From Acidobacteriota bacterium (GTDB taxonomy: Bacteria; Acidobacteriota; Aminicenantia; Aminicenantales; Saccharicenantaceae): 64,000 nucleotides of DNA. How positions within the stretch are numbered: the stretch's first letter is position 1; each line of letters starts with the position of its first letter. A model generated the notes under the pieces. That model was not told where the DNA came from, did not search any database, and saw only the letters and a program-made list of their open reading frames with translations. The stretch spans positions 310,001-374,000 of the forward strand of contig JAKLEN010000001.1 in assembly GCA_022711665.1 (NCBI GenBank). Direction: 5' to 3'. Both the position numbers and the translations under genes were made by a program. Positions 17,894-26,087 of the stretch are shown piece by piece.

Positions 17894-18280
17894 TTACTGC
17901 TTCTCGACGGCGAAGGTGCCGACAGACCCGCCCTGGGTGAACTCGCCGGCGATCTTCTTGCCCGTCTCGTCGATCGTCCCCTTGAAGGTCGGATCGCCGG
18001 GGACGCCGTCGATCAGGAAGGTGATGGTCTTGTCCTTGATATCGATCCCGGCCAGGGCCAGGCCGAAAGCGCCCTGGGAGATGGAATCGCAAGTTCCACA
18101 GATGGCCTTGGCTTCGTCGAGCTTGAAGGCGAGGCCGATCTCGAGCTCGGCTCCGGCGATCCTCAGCGTGCCCTTCCAGGCGCCAAGGAACGGCGTCGGG
18201 TCGGCCGGCGCGGCGGCAGCGGCAGCGGCGGCGAGAATGAGGATCCCGGCCGCGATCGTCAACAGGTTTCTCTTGGTCAT
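17894..18280 (-). CDS. Small secreted single-domain protein (lipocalin-like N-domain of hydrolases)
   Basis: A 128-residue exported protein. The ATG at 18280 has AAGGAG six bases upstream; the in-frame TTG two codons earlier overlaps that site and is rejected. A signal peptide ends in the AAAAAAAP run near residue 25. The mature part reads as a small beta-barrel with the pattern GAWKGTL, CDSISQGAFGL and GEFTQGGSVGTF. I recognise this as the N-terminal domain found in front of some secreted alpha/beta hydrolases and serine hydrolases in Bacteroidota and Acidobacteriota; here it stands alone with no hydrolase after it. A TATATAAC stretch about 40 bases upstream may be its -10 region. Confidence 0.75.
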   Translation of the reverse strand: MTKRNLLTIAAGILILAAAAAAAAPADPTPFLGAWKGTLRIAGAELEIGLAFKLDEAKAICGTCDSISQGAFGLALAGIDIKDKTITFLIDGVPGDPTFKGTIDETGKKIAGEFTQGGSVGTFAVEKQ

Positions 18281-18408
18281 GAACAACTCCTTATGGGATT
18301 CGGCGCTTTGTTATATACGACGTTCGTCCCGGCTGAGTTCAATGGCCCGGCAGGAAAGGGGGCGCTCGCGCGGATCGTCCCGCGGCCGGCCGCGGCGGTC
18401 TTCGAGGC

Positions 18409-20199
18409 CTATTTGACCTCCAGGATGGCCAGGAAGGCCTCCTGGGGGATGTCCACCTTGCCGACGCGCCGCATCCGCTTCTTGCCGGTCTTCTGCTTTT
18501 CCAGCACCTTCATCTTGCGGGTGTAGTCGCCGCCGTAGAGCTTGGCCAGGACGTCCTTGCGGAAGGGCTTGACCGTTTCCCGGGCGATGATGCGCTTGCC
18601 GATGGCCGCCTGGAGAGCGACCTCGTACTGCTGCCGCGGGATGACCTTGCGCATGCGCTCGACGAGGCCCCGGCCGATGGTCACGGCCTTGTCCTCGTGG
18701 ACGATGAGCGACAGGGCGTCGACGGGGTCGCCGTTGATGAGGATGTCGAGCTTGACCAGCGGCCCCTCGCGGTAGCCGGCGAACTCGTAGTCGAGCGAGG
18801 CGTAGCCCTGCGACAGCTGCTTGATCTGGTTGTAGAAATCGAAGACGACCTCGTTGAGCGGCAGGAGATAGGTCAGCAGCACTCGCCCCGGCCCGATGTA
18901 TTCCATCTTTTTCTGGACGCCCCGGCGCTCCTCCAGCAGCTTGAACAGGTTGCCCAGATAGCGATCGGGCGTCAGGATGACGGCCTCGATGATCGGCTCC
19001 TCGATCGCGGCGACCTCGGTCGGCTCGGGCATCTCCGAGGGATTGTGGATCTCGACCGTCTCCCCCCTCCGGTCCGTCACCCGGTAGCCGACGCTCGGGG
19101 CGGTCGTGATCAGGGTCAGGCCGTAGTCCCGCTCCAGGCGCTCCTGGACGATCTCCCGGTGGAGCAGGCCCAGGAACCCGGCCCGGAAGCCCAGTCCCAG
19201 CGCCGGCGAGTTCTCCGGCACGAACTGGAAGGACGCGTCGTTGAGGCGGAGCTTCTCCATGGCGTCGCGGAGCTCCTCGATATTGCTTTCGCCGGCCGGG
19301 AAGATGCCGCAGAAGACCATGGGCTTGGCTTCTTTGAAGCCGGGCAGCGCCTTGGCGGTCCGGCGGTCCCGGTGGGTGATCGTGTCGCCGACCCGGGCGT
19401 CGCTGAGCTTTTTGATGCCGGCCACGAGGTAGCCGACCTCGCCGGTCTTCAGGACGTCCGCCTTGACCGGTTTGGGCGTCAGCGTGCCGATCTCCTCGGC
19501 TTCGTACTCGGCGCCCGAGGCCATGAGCACGATGCGGTCGCCGGTCCGGAGCTGGCCGTCGATGACGCGGACCAGGACGACGGCGCCGCGGTAGACGTCG
19601 AACCAGGAATCGAAGAGCAGGGCCTTGAGGGGAGCTTCCGGATCGCCCTGCGGCGGCGGGATGCGCTCGACCACGGCCTCGAAGAGCTCGGCCAGCCCCT
19701 GGCCCGTCTTGGCGCTGACGAGCAGGGCCTCGGACCGCGGCAGGCCGAGGAGGTGCTCCATCTGCTCCAGGGAATCCTCGATCTGGATCTGGGGCAGATC
19801 GATCTTGTTGATGACCGGGACGAGGACGAGGTCGTTGTGGACGGCCAGGTAGGTGTTGGCCAGGGTCTGGGCCTCGACCCCCTGGGAGGCGTCGATGACC
19901 AGGAGGGCGCCGTCGCAGGCGGCCAGGCTGCGCGACACCTCGTAGGAGAAATCGACGTGGCCGGGCGTGTCGATGAGGTCGAAAACGTAGTCCTCGCCGG
20001 AGCGGCTCTTGTAGTTCAGGCGGACGGTCTGGGCCTTGATGGTGATGCCGCGCTCGCGCTCCAAGTCCATGGTATCCAGGACCTGCTCCTTGAGCTCCCG
20101 GGCGGACAGGGCCCCGGTCAGCTCGATGAACCTGTCGGCCAGGGTGGACTTGCCGTGGTCGACATGGGCGATGATGGAGAAGTTCCGGATGTTCTTCAT
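18409..20199 (-). CDS. lepA: Elongation factor 4 (LepA)
   Basis: Ribosome-associated GTPase that back-translocates stalled ribosomes and aids ribosome assembly. The 596 residues match the family exactly. G1 is [15 protein letters not shown]2/G3 include [12 protein letters not shown] and [13 protein letters not shown]4 is NKIDLP and G5 is VSAKTGQG. The family-specific C-terminal domain is present ([20 protein letters not shown] near the end). It starts at ATG 20199 with a GATAAT-like box about a dozen bases upstream and no convincing ribosome binding site, so the mRNA leader may be very short. Divergent from tatA. Confidence 0.97.
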   Translation of the reverse strand: MKNIRNFSIIAHVDHGKSTLADRFIELTGALSARELKEQVLDTMDLERERGITIKAQTVRLNYKSRSGEDYVFDLIDTPGHVDFSYEVSRSLAACDGALLVIDASQGVEAQTLANTYLAVHNDLVLVPVINKIDLPQIQIEDSLEQMEHLLGLPRSEALLVSAKTGQGLAELFEAVVERIPPPQGDPEAPLKALLFDSWFDVYRGAVVLVRVIDGQLRTGDRIVLMASGAEYEAEEIGTLTPKPVKADVLKTGEVGYLVAGIKKLSDARVGDTITHRDRRTAKALPGFKEAKPMVFCGIFPAGESNIEELRDAMEKLRLNDASFQFVPENSPALGLGFRAGFLGLLHREIVQERLERDYGLTLITTAPSVGYRVTDRRGETVEIHNPSEMPEPTEVAAIEEPIIEAVILTPDRYLGNLFKLLEERRGVQKKMEYIGPGRVLLTYLLPLNEVVFDFYNQIKQLSQGYASLDYEFAGYREGPLVKLDILINGDPVDALSLIVHEDKAVTIGRGLVERMRKVIPRQQYEVALQAAIGKRIIARETVKPFRKDVLAKLYGGDYTRKMKVLEKQKTGKKRMRRVGKVDIPQEAFLAILEVK

Positions 20200-20263
20200 G
20201 GAATTGTCTATTATCGCAGATTCCAGGGAAAAAGTCCCCCGGCGGGGGGCGGCCGGCCCGAAA

Positions 20264-20292
20264 TTGACATTTAGGGGGGGGGAGCGTATCTT
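20264..20292 (+). promoter_or_regulatory. Sigma70-type promoter for tatA
   Basis: TTGACA at 20264-20269, a 17-base spacer with a run of nine G, and TATCTT at 20287-20292. The tatA ATG follows at 20331 with AAGGAG in front. Confidence 0.75.
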
Positions 20293-20330
20293 CTAGGGGA
20301 TAGAGCTAGGCGGACATCAAGGAGACTGGC

Positions 20331-20513
20331 ATGCTCGGATCCATCGGACCGACCGAACTGATCCTGATCCTTCTCATCGTCATCATTATCTTCGGCGCCC
20401 GGAAGCTGCCGGATCTTGGCAAGTCCATCGGAGAAGGCATCAAGAACTTCAAGAAGTCGATGAACACCAAGGACGACGACACCCCCAAGAACCCCGAGCC
20501 CCCCAAGAGTTGA
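20331..20513 (+). CDS. tatA: Twin-arginine translocase subunit TatA/E
   Basis: A 60-residue pore-forming subunit of the Tat export system for folded proteins. It has the short N-terminal membrane helix ([20 protein letters not shown]), the hinge [22 protein letters not shown] that is the hallmark of TatA amphipathic helices, and a charged tail. AAGGAG precedes the ATG. TatB and TatC are not in the window. At least one likely Tat substrate is present, the aldo/keto reductase at 61818-63053. The gene has its own promoter and is followed 58 bases later by a ROK kinase gene that may be co-transcribed. Confidence 0.95.
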   Translation: MLGSIGPTELILILLIVIIIFGARKLPDLGKSIGEGIKNFKKSMNTKDDDTPKNPEPPKS

Positions 20514-20571
20514 CGTCTCGTCCCGGCGCCCGCCTGACCTCGCGGGCGGCCGCCCCCCTGAGACCTTCCCC

Positions 20572-21495
20572 ATGACATCTTCCTATAACGCCGGATTCGA
20601 CATCGGCGGCACCCAGATCAAATACGGCTTGGTCGACCCCGAGGGCCGCCTGGCCGTCAAGGGCAAGGTCCGCAGCCCCGAGACCATGGCCGGGATGCTG
20701 GCCGTCATCGGGGAGACCTGGGCCAGCCTCAAAAAGAAGGCCCCGGGACCAATCCGGGCCTGCGGCTTCGGCATCGCCGGCTTTTACGGCACACGGGAGC
20801 GGAAGATCCTCCAGTCCCCGAACTTCCCGAGCTTGAACGGCTACCCCATCCTGCCGGCCCTGCGCCGGACGATCGACGTCCCGGTCAGGATCGGCAACGA
20901 CGCCAACATGGCCGCCTACGGCGAATTCCGCCACGGCGCCGGCCGGGGGGTCCGCAGCCTGGTCCTCCTGACGGTCGGCACCGGCATCGGCGGCGGCCTC
21001 ATCCTGAACGGCAAGCTCTGGCAGGGCGAAGGCGGCTTCGCCGGCGAGCTGGGCCACATCACGGTCAACCCTGACGGCGAGCCCTGCGGCTGCGGCCGCC
21101 GCGGCTGCCTCGAGACCGAGGCCTCGGCGCCCCGCCTGGTCCGCAGGTATCGCGCCCTCTCGGGGCGGACCGAGGTCACGGATTCCAGAGAGGTCTATCT
21201 TCGGGCCAAAGCCGGCGACCCGGACGCCCTGGCCAGCTTCCGCGAGCTGGCCCGCTGGCTGGGCATCGGGATCGGCATCATTGTCACCGCCCTTGACCCC
21301 GAGAAGATCCTGATCGGCGGCGGGGTCGTCTCGGCCGGCCGGCTCCTCCTCGACCCCGTGGTCGAAGAGGCCCGCCGCTGGTCGCATCCCATCCCGTTTG
21401 CCGGCTGCCGCGTCGAGAAGGCCGCCCTGGGCAACGACGCCGGCCTCGTCGGCGCGGCCGCCTGGGCCGGACTCAGGGCGGGACGGCGGGGATGA
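20572..21495 (+). CDS. ROK family sugar kinase (probable glucokinase)
   Basis: A 307-residue cytoplasmic ATP-dependent sugar kinase. It has the phosphate-binding FDIGGTQIKYGLVD at the N terminus, GNDANMAAYGEF with the catalytic aspartate, the phosphate-2 segment TVGTGIGGGLILNGKLW, and the ROK zinc motif with GELGHITVNPDGEPCGCGRRGC. There is no N-terminal helix-turn-helix, so it is an enzyme and not a ROK repressor. Glucose is the most likely substrate; other hexoses or N-acetylated sugars cannot be excluded. No strong ribosome binding site is seen before ATG 20572, so translation may depend on read-through from tatA. Confidence 0.9.
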   Translation: MTSSYNAGFDIGGTQIKYGLVDPEGRLAVKGKVRSPETMAGMLAVIGETWASLKKKAPGPIRACGFGIAGFYGTRERKILQSPNFPSLNGYPILPALRRTIDVPVRIGNDANMAAYGEFRHGAGRGVRSLVLLTVGTGIGGGLILNGKLWQGEGGFAGELGHITVNPDGEPCGCGRRGCLETEASAPRLVRRYRALSGRTEVTDSREVYLRAKAGDPDALASFRELARWLGIGIGIIVTALDPEKILIGGGVVSAGRLLLDPVVEEARRWSHPIPFAGCRVEKAALGNDAGLVGAAAWAGLRAGRRG

Positions 21496-21555
21496 GCGGT
21501 CCCGGATCCCGTTCCTCAGGCCGAAACTATCCCGCCCCGCGGGGAGTTATTTGTT

Positions 21556-21584
21556 TTGACAACCCGGACGGAAAAAAATATAAA
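21556..21584 (+). promoter_or_regulatory. Near-consensus sigma70 promoter for the TonB-dependent receptor
   Basis: TTGACA (21556-21561), a 17-base spacer and TATAAA (21579-21584), flanked by A-rich sequence. It lies between the kinase and the TTG start at 21618 and shows that the receptor is transcribed on its own. Confidence 0.85.
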
Positions 21585-21617
21585 AATACGGTACAGACCA
21601 GGACCAAGGAGGCCGTT

Positions 21618-24600
21618 TTGACCAGAAGATCACTCGTTTGCCTGGCCTTTTCGGCGCTCCTGCTGAGCCTCGTTCCGCCGGCCCCGGCGGCCGGTCCGGC
21701 CGGCGCCCTCAAGGGCCGGGTCATGGATGAAAAGGGCGCGCCCCTCTCCGGGGCCTACCTCTACGTGACCTCCCCCACCGCCCTGGGGATGGCCAACTAC
21801 ATGACCGGCAAATCGGGGCGCTTCGCCGTCGTCGGCCTGACGCCCGGCAAATACAAGATCGTCGCCGAGATGCCCGGCTACAAGACGGTCACCATCGATG
21901 ATATCGGCGTGACCTCCGGGGCCACCACGACCGTGGATTTCCGCCTGCCCGCCGCCGCGATCGAGGAGGAGGCGGCGACCGCCCGGCCCGGCCCGACGCT
22001 GGACCGGGACTCGGCCCGGGCCGCGGTCCTCATCGACCGGTCGCTCATCGAGCGCCTGCCGCTGCGCCGCGACCTGACCGATCTCCTGGGGATCGTCCCC
22101 GGCCTCATCTTCGAGACTGTCCCGGACCAGGGCCGGATGTCGCTCGACGGCACCCCCCTGACCGACGCCATCGTCGTCCAGGACGGCATTCTGGTCAGCC
22201 ATCCGACCGACGGACGGATCATGGACCGGATCAACACCGACCTCATCGACGAGGTCGTCATCGAATCCGCCGGCCACTCGGCCGAGACCGGGCCGGCCCA
22301 GGGAGCCTATATCAACATCGTTCACAAGGTCGGCGCGGCCAGGACGGAAGGGTCCGTCTCCTACAGCACCTCCGGCAAGGGCCTGGTCGATTCGCTCTGG
22401 ACCGCCGATGAGCTGGCCGACATGCCCCAGGCGACGCCGACGGCCCTGAGGCGCGAGAACGACCTCTCGTTCACGCTGGGCGGCCCTGTCCTCCAGGACA
22501 TGGCCTGGATGTTCGTCAATTTCCGTTATGACAGCCTCGGCCGGCGGGCCCCCTTCACCTACTGGACCGATCCGCTCGGCCTGCGCCATTTCGTCTACGA
22601 CTACAAGCAGCGGGACCTCTCGGGAACGTTCAAGCTCTCGATGGACGTCCTGGACAAGTTCAAGGGCGTCATCGAGTTCGGCTACACCCGCCATTACGAG
22701 CCGGTCTACGGCGCCGACATCGACGCCCTGACGCCGGAATCCTCCACCCGCAACCTCGACGGCGAGAAAACCTTCCTGGCCCGGATCGGCGGCAGCTACG
22801 TTTCCGGCCAGAACACGCGCCTGGACTTCAACATCGGCTACGTCGGCTACAAGCAGCCGCTCCTCCTCAACGTTTCGGGCAGCGAGAAGCCCGAATACGC
22901 CGACCTCGTTTCCGGCCGCCTGTGGGGCAGCGGCTCTCTCAACGACCGCGAGAAGGCCAGCCGGATGCGGGGCGCCGCGGCCCTGACCCGCCTCATGGAC
23001 AACTTCCTCGGGGGCTTCCATCAGCTCACCGCCGGCCTGGAGTACGAGACGACCAGCGCCGCCTCGTCGACGTGGAAATCCGACAACCTCATCTACAATT
23101 ACGCCGCCGGCAGCCCTTACACCTACGGCACGGCCGTCTCGCCGACCTCGGGGGACGAGGTCGGCTACGGCCTCATCGGCTTCTACATCGCCCCGGCGAG
23201 CGAGGGCGGCATGTCCCTCAAGCGCGAGCTCAAGCGGCTCGGCGCCTTCGTCCAGGACACCATCAAGATCGCCGGCCGCCTGTCCCTGTCGGCCGGGCTG
23301 CGCTTCGACCGCTCCGAGGTCCGCTTCGGGACCTTCTCCAAGACATCGAGCGGCAACGACGTCAGCGTCACGCTCGGCACCGAACTCATCAAGCCGCTCC
23401 TCGGCTACGGCATCTACGGCTCGCTCAACCTCACCAGTTGGGACAAGGCCATCGTCTGGAACAGCCTCTCGCCCCGCTTCGGCTTGAGCGTCGACCTCCT
23501 GGGCAACGGCCGGACCGTCCTCAAGGGCGCCTGGGCCCGCCTGCCGGAATACCTCGGCCTGGGCTATTCCCAGGACCTGGCCCAGGCCGACCCGACCGCC
23601 TCCCACGACTTCCTCTGGTACGACGAGGACGGCGACGGCGTCGTCGGCGATGACGACTCCTTCTCCCTCGTCCCCTATGATTACCGCGTTTACAGCAGCA
23701 TCTATTTCCGCCAGGCCGTCGATCCCGACCTGAAGGCGCCCGTGACCGAGGAATGGACGGCCGGCCTGGAGCAGGAGGTCGGCCGCGATCTCGTCCTGGC
23801 CGCCCGCTACATCGACCGCCGCCGGACCAATCTCATCGGCCATGTCGTTTACGATCCTTCGACCGGCGCCGAATGGTGGCGGACCGAGGACGCGCCCGAG
23901 GGCTGGTGGGTGCCGTTCTCGACCGTCGTGCCGGGGAGGGACGGCTATCCCGACGTGGCCCTGGACCTCTACCTTCCGGCGCTCGAGGCCCCGGACTATT
24001 TCGAGCGGATCGAGAACGTTTCCGGCCTCAAGGCTCACTACCGGAGCGTTGAGTTCTCGCTCCGGAAGAGGATGTCCCGCAATTGGCAGGCTTTCGCCTC
24101 CTTCACCTGGAACCGGGCCACGGGCACGACCAGCCTGGCCTCCCGCTGGGGCGCCGGCAATTCCCCCGTCCTGCTGACCCCGAACTCGTTCACCAACATA
24201 GCCGAGACCGACCGGCTCATGCAGGACCGGCCGCTCGTCCTGAAGGCGGCCGGAACCTACCGCTTCCCCTGGGACATTTACGCCAGCTTTCTGTTCAAGA
24301 TGCAGAGCGGCGGCGTCTGGGCCCGCACGGTGACCGTCATCCCGCCGGCCGCCTGGGCGGCCGCCAACGGCGCCAAGGTCACTCCCGTCACGGTCTACCT
24401 GGAGAGCCCGGGCTCGCGGCGCTACGATCCCTGGAAGACGCTGGACGTGAGGCTGGAGAAGGACTTCCTACGGGCCGGCCGGAGCCGCTTCTCCCTCTCC
24501 GTCGACGTCTTCAACCTTCTGGGAGAGAAGTACACGACCCTGGACCTCAACGACGGCGGGACCTGGGCACCCGACGACGCCGGCGCCAGCACGGGAACGC

Positions 24601-24683
24601 GCCTCGTCAGCGGCACCTACGGCACGCTGACGCCCTACCTGGGCACGCGGACGATCCGGCTGAACCTCAGCTTAAAGTTTTAG
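21618..24683 (+). CDS. TonB-dependent receptor with carboxypeptidase-regulatory-like N-domain
   Basis: A 1021-residue outer-membrane receptor of the Oar/SusC-like type. The start is TTG at 21618, preceded by AAGGAGG and a near-consensus promoter; the frame is open further upstream but that part overlaps the kinase. After a signal peptide (cleavage near PAAG) comes a carboxypeptidase-regulatory-like beta-sandwich (about 30-115: GALKGRVMDEKGAPLSGAYL), a plug domain (about 140-240: RDLTDLLGIVPGLIFETVPD) and a 22-strand-type barrel ending in the aromatic RLNLSLKF. A calcium-loop-like DEDGDGVVGDDD lies near residue 675. The ligand is unknown; sugars or peptides are typical. The gene's last 12 bases overlap the convergent GWxTD gene. 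Confidence 0.93.
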   Translation: MTRRSLVCLAFSALLLSLVPPAPAAGPAGALKGRVMDEKGAPLSGAYLYVTSPTALGMANYMTGKSGRFAVVGLTPGKYKIVAEMPGYKTVTIDDIGVTSGATTTVDFRLPAAAIEEEAATARPGPTLDRDSARAAVLIDRSLIERLPLRRDLTDLLGIVPGLIFETVPDQGRMSLDGTPLTDAIVVQDGILVSHPTDGRIMDRINTDLIDEVVIESAGHSAETGPAQGAYINIVHKVGAARTEGSVSYSTSGKGLVDSLWTADELADMPQATPTALRRENDLSFTLGGPVLQDMAWMFVNFRYDSLGRRAPFTYWTDPLGLRHFVYDYKQRDLSGTFKLSMDVLDKFKGVIEFGYTRHYEPVYGADIDALTPESSTRNLDGEKTFLARIGGSYVSGQNTRLDFNIGYVGYKQPLLLNVSGSEKPEYADLVSGRLWGSGSLNDREKASRMRGAAALTRLMDNFLGGFHQLTAGLEYETTSAASSTWKSDNLIYNYAAGSPYTYGTAVSPTSGDEVGYGLIGFYIAPASEGGMSLKRELKRLGAFVQDTIKIAGRLSLSAGLRFDRSEVRFGTFSKTSSGNDVSVTLGTELIKPLLGYGIYGSLNLTSWDKAIVWNSLSPRFGLSVDLLGNGRTVLKGAWARLPEYLGLGYSQDLAQADPTASHDFLWYDEDGDGVVGDDDSFSLVPYDYRVYSSIYFRQAVDPDLKAPVTEEWTAGLEQEVGRDLVLAARYIDRRRTNLIGHVVYDPSTGAEWWRTEDAPEGWWVPFSTVVPGRDGYPDVALDLYLPALEAPDYFERIENVSGLKAHYRSVEFSLRKRMSRNWQAFASFTWNRATGTTSLASRWGAGNSPVLLTPNSFTNIAETDRLMQDRPLVLKAAGTYRFPWDIYASFLFKMQSGGVWARTVTVIPPAAWAAANGAKVTPVTVYLESPGSRRYDPWKTLDVRLEKDFLRAGRSRFSLSVDVFNLLGEKYTTLDLNDGGTWAPDDAGASTGTRLVSGTYGTLTPYLGTRTIRLNLSLKF

Positions 24684-25649
24684 CTGGAAGCCGATCACTT
24701 TCTTCAGCTCCTGGCCCTCGGTCGTGCTGCGGACCGAGACGTCCAGGCGCAGCTTCTGGCCCTTCAGCCGGTCCAGGTCCTTGTCGAGGAGCAGGGGGAA
24801 TTCCATGCGGAAGCGGCCCTTGCGGTTCTCGGTCAGCTCCTTCTCCTCGAGCGTCAGCGGGAATGTCTCCGCGGCCTGCCAGATGATCGTCCCGGAACTG
24901 TCGGAGATCTCGAGACGGGCCTCGAAGGCCGTCTCCAGGCGGCCGCCCTTGAAGTTGAACCAGATCGTGTCGTAGGGAACGTCGACGAACACCTGCCCCT
25001 GGTAGACCCCGGCCTCGGCCCGGGTCCGCATCGAGACCTCGTAGTCGAAGAACTTCTTCTCCTGCGAGAAGGTCTTCTGGAAGTAGCCCTGGGCGATGTT
25101 GAGCTCCTGGAGGTGCTCCAGGTTGATGGCCCGCATGACGAAATAGCCGGAGCAGTGCTCGTCGATGAAGACGACCGGGAAGGCGCCGTAGTACCAGATC
25201 TCCCGGCAGTAGCCGGAGGCGTCCATGGGATAGGTCAGGCGCTCCGTCGGCGGCCCGAAGAGGATGAAGATGCGGCCGCGATCGGTCCGCCAGCCGGGCC
25301 GCCCCTCGCCGATGAACATCATGCCGGCCTTGGCCGTCCGGTTCTCGTACTCGATCTTGAACTCGTTGCGCTCCGAGTCGGGGGTGGGATCGCGCCGCTT
25401 CCAGAACTCGGCGATAAAATCGTCCCGGCCGCTCTCCGGCATCTCGCGGAAGATCTTCCGCTCTTCCTTGGTGATGATGTAGCTGACCTTGTCCAGGAAA
25501 TCGGCGTGGGCCTTGCTGAGTTTGGGGCGCGCCGCGGCCCCGGTCGCGGGGGCGCCGGCGGCCAGCCCGGCGGCCAGGATGAGCCCGGCCAGTCCCAAAA
25601 CCGCGGTCCGCGCCGCGGCCGTCCCTTTTCTGCGGCAGGAAGCTCTCAT
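24672..25649 (-). CDS. GWxTD domain-containing exported protein
   Basis: A 325-residue exported protein with a signal peptide (hydrophobic core about 16-35). It carries the diagnostic GWxTD domain: FIAEFWKRRDPTPDSERNEF followed by GWRTDRGRIFILFGPPTE, then a YYGAFPVVFIDEH stretch. The C-terminal half is a beta-rich domain. Family members are frequent in Acidobacteriota, Aminicenantota and Bacteroidota, and their function is not established. AAGGAAGGAA precedes the ATG. The stop overlaps the end of the convergent TonB receptor gene by 12 bases. A possible promoter lies at 25674-25702. The tRNA-Leu gene is upstream on the same strand. Confidence 0.9.
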   Translation of the reverse strand: MRASCRRKGTAAARTAVLGLAGLILAAGLAAGAPATGAAARPKLSKAHADFLDKVSYIITKEERKIFREMPESGRDDFIAEFWKRRDPTPDSERNEFKIEYENRTAKAGMMFIGEGRPGWRTDRGRIFILFGPPTERLTYPMDASGYCREIWYYGAFPVVFIDEHCSGYFVMRAINLEHLQELNIAQGYFQKTFSQEKKFFDYEVSMRTRAEAGVYQGQVFVDVPYDTIWFNFKGGRLETAFEARLEISDSSGTIIWQAAETFPLTLEEKELTENRKGRFRMEFPLLLDKDLDRLKGQKLRLDVSVRSTTEGQELKKVIGFQLKL

Positions 25650-25673
25650 GGATGTTCCTTCCTTTCCGGGTCT

Positions 25674-25702
25674 AGCGTAGTCCCTCGCCGCCGTTTAATC
25701 AA
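25674..25702 (-). promoter_or_regulatory. Possible promoter for the GWxTD gene
   Basis: On the minus strand TTGATT (25702-25697), a 17-base spacer and TACGCT (25679-25674). The -10 is a weak match, but spacing and position before the ribosome binding site fit. Confidence 0.45.
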
Positions 25703-25755
25703 GCCGGGGGACGGCGCGCGGGAAAAGGGCGGCGGGGAAAAGAGGAGAAAAGGGA

Positions 25756-25842
25756 TGGTGCGGAAGGAGGGACTCGAACCCTCACAGCCTTACGGCCATA
25801 AACTCCTGAGGCTTACGCGTCTGCCAATTCCGCCACTTCCGC
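25756..25842 (-). tRNA. tRNA-Leu (anticodon CAG)
   Basis: Acceptor stem GCGGAAG pairs with CTTCCGC, the T arm is GAGGG-TTCGAGT-CCCTC, and the anticodon stem TAAGC/GTTTA encloses the loop CTCAGGA, giving anticodon CAG for the CUG codon. A long variable arm (TGGCC...GGCTG) confirms the class II leucine type. CCA is encoded at the 3' end (TGG at 25756-25758 on the plus strand). A TATAAT box lies 16 bases before the 5' end. Confidence 0.96.
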
Positions 25843-25857
25843 ACTCAGGGAGCCCCT

Positions 25858-25885
25858 ATTATAGCGAATTTCTCCGGCCGCGCAA
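25858..25885 (-). promoter_or_regulatory. Promoter for tRNA-Leu
   Basis: On the minus strand TTGCGC (25885-25880), a 16-base spacer and a perfect TATAAT (25863-25858), 15 bases upstream of the mature tRNA 5' end. Confidence 0.75.
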
Positions 25886-25980
25886 ATAGGAGAAAAGGGG
25901 CCGGCCCGATTTCGTCCAAGGAGGCCGGCCGGCCCGGGACGCGGGCTGCCGGTCCCGGGGGCGGATGGCCCGGGGCCAAC

Positions 25981-26009
25981 TTGACAAACCGGGAGTGGCC
26001 GCCTATTGT
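25981..26009 (+). promoter_or_regulatory. Sigma70-type promoter for the eRF1-like gene
   Basis: TTGACA (25981-25986), a 17-base spacer and TATTGT (26004-26009). The gene's ATG is at 26088 behind AAGGAGGG. Confidence 0.75.
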
Positions 26010-26087
26010 TGAACTGTTGATGATCCCCCACCCTGATCGGCGTCCGCGTCGGAAGTGTCCCCCCGCATTCGTTCCCAAGGAGGGTCT

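Noticed and set aside
21492..21617. Start of the TonB receptor at 21492
   Set aside because: That start precedes a near-consensus promoter and lacks a signal peptide. TTG 21618 has AAGGAGG and gives a signal peptide.
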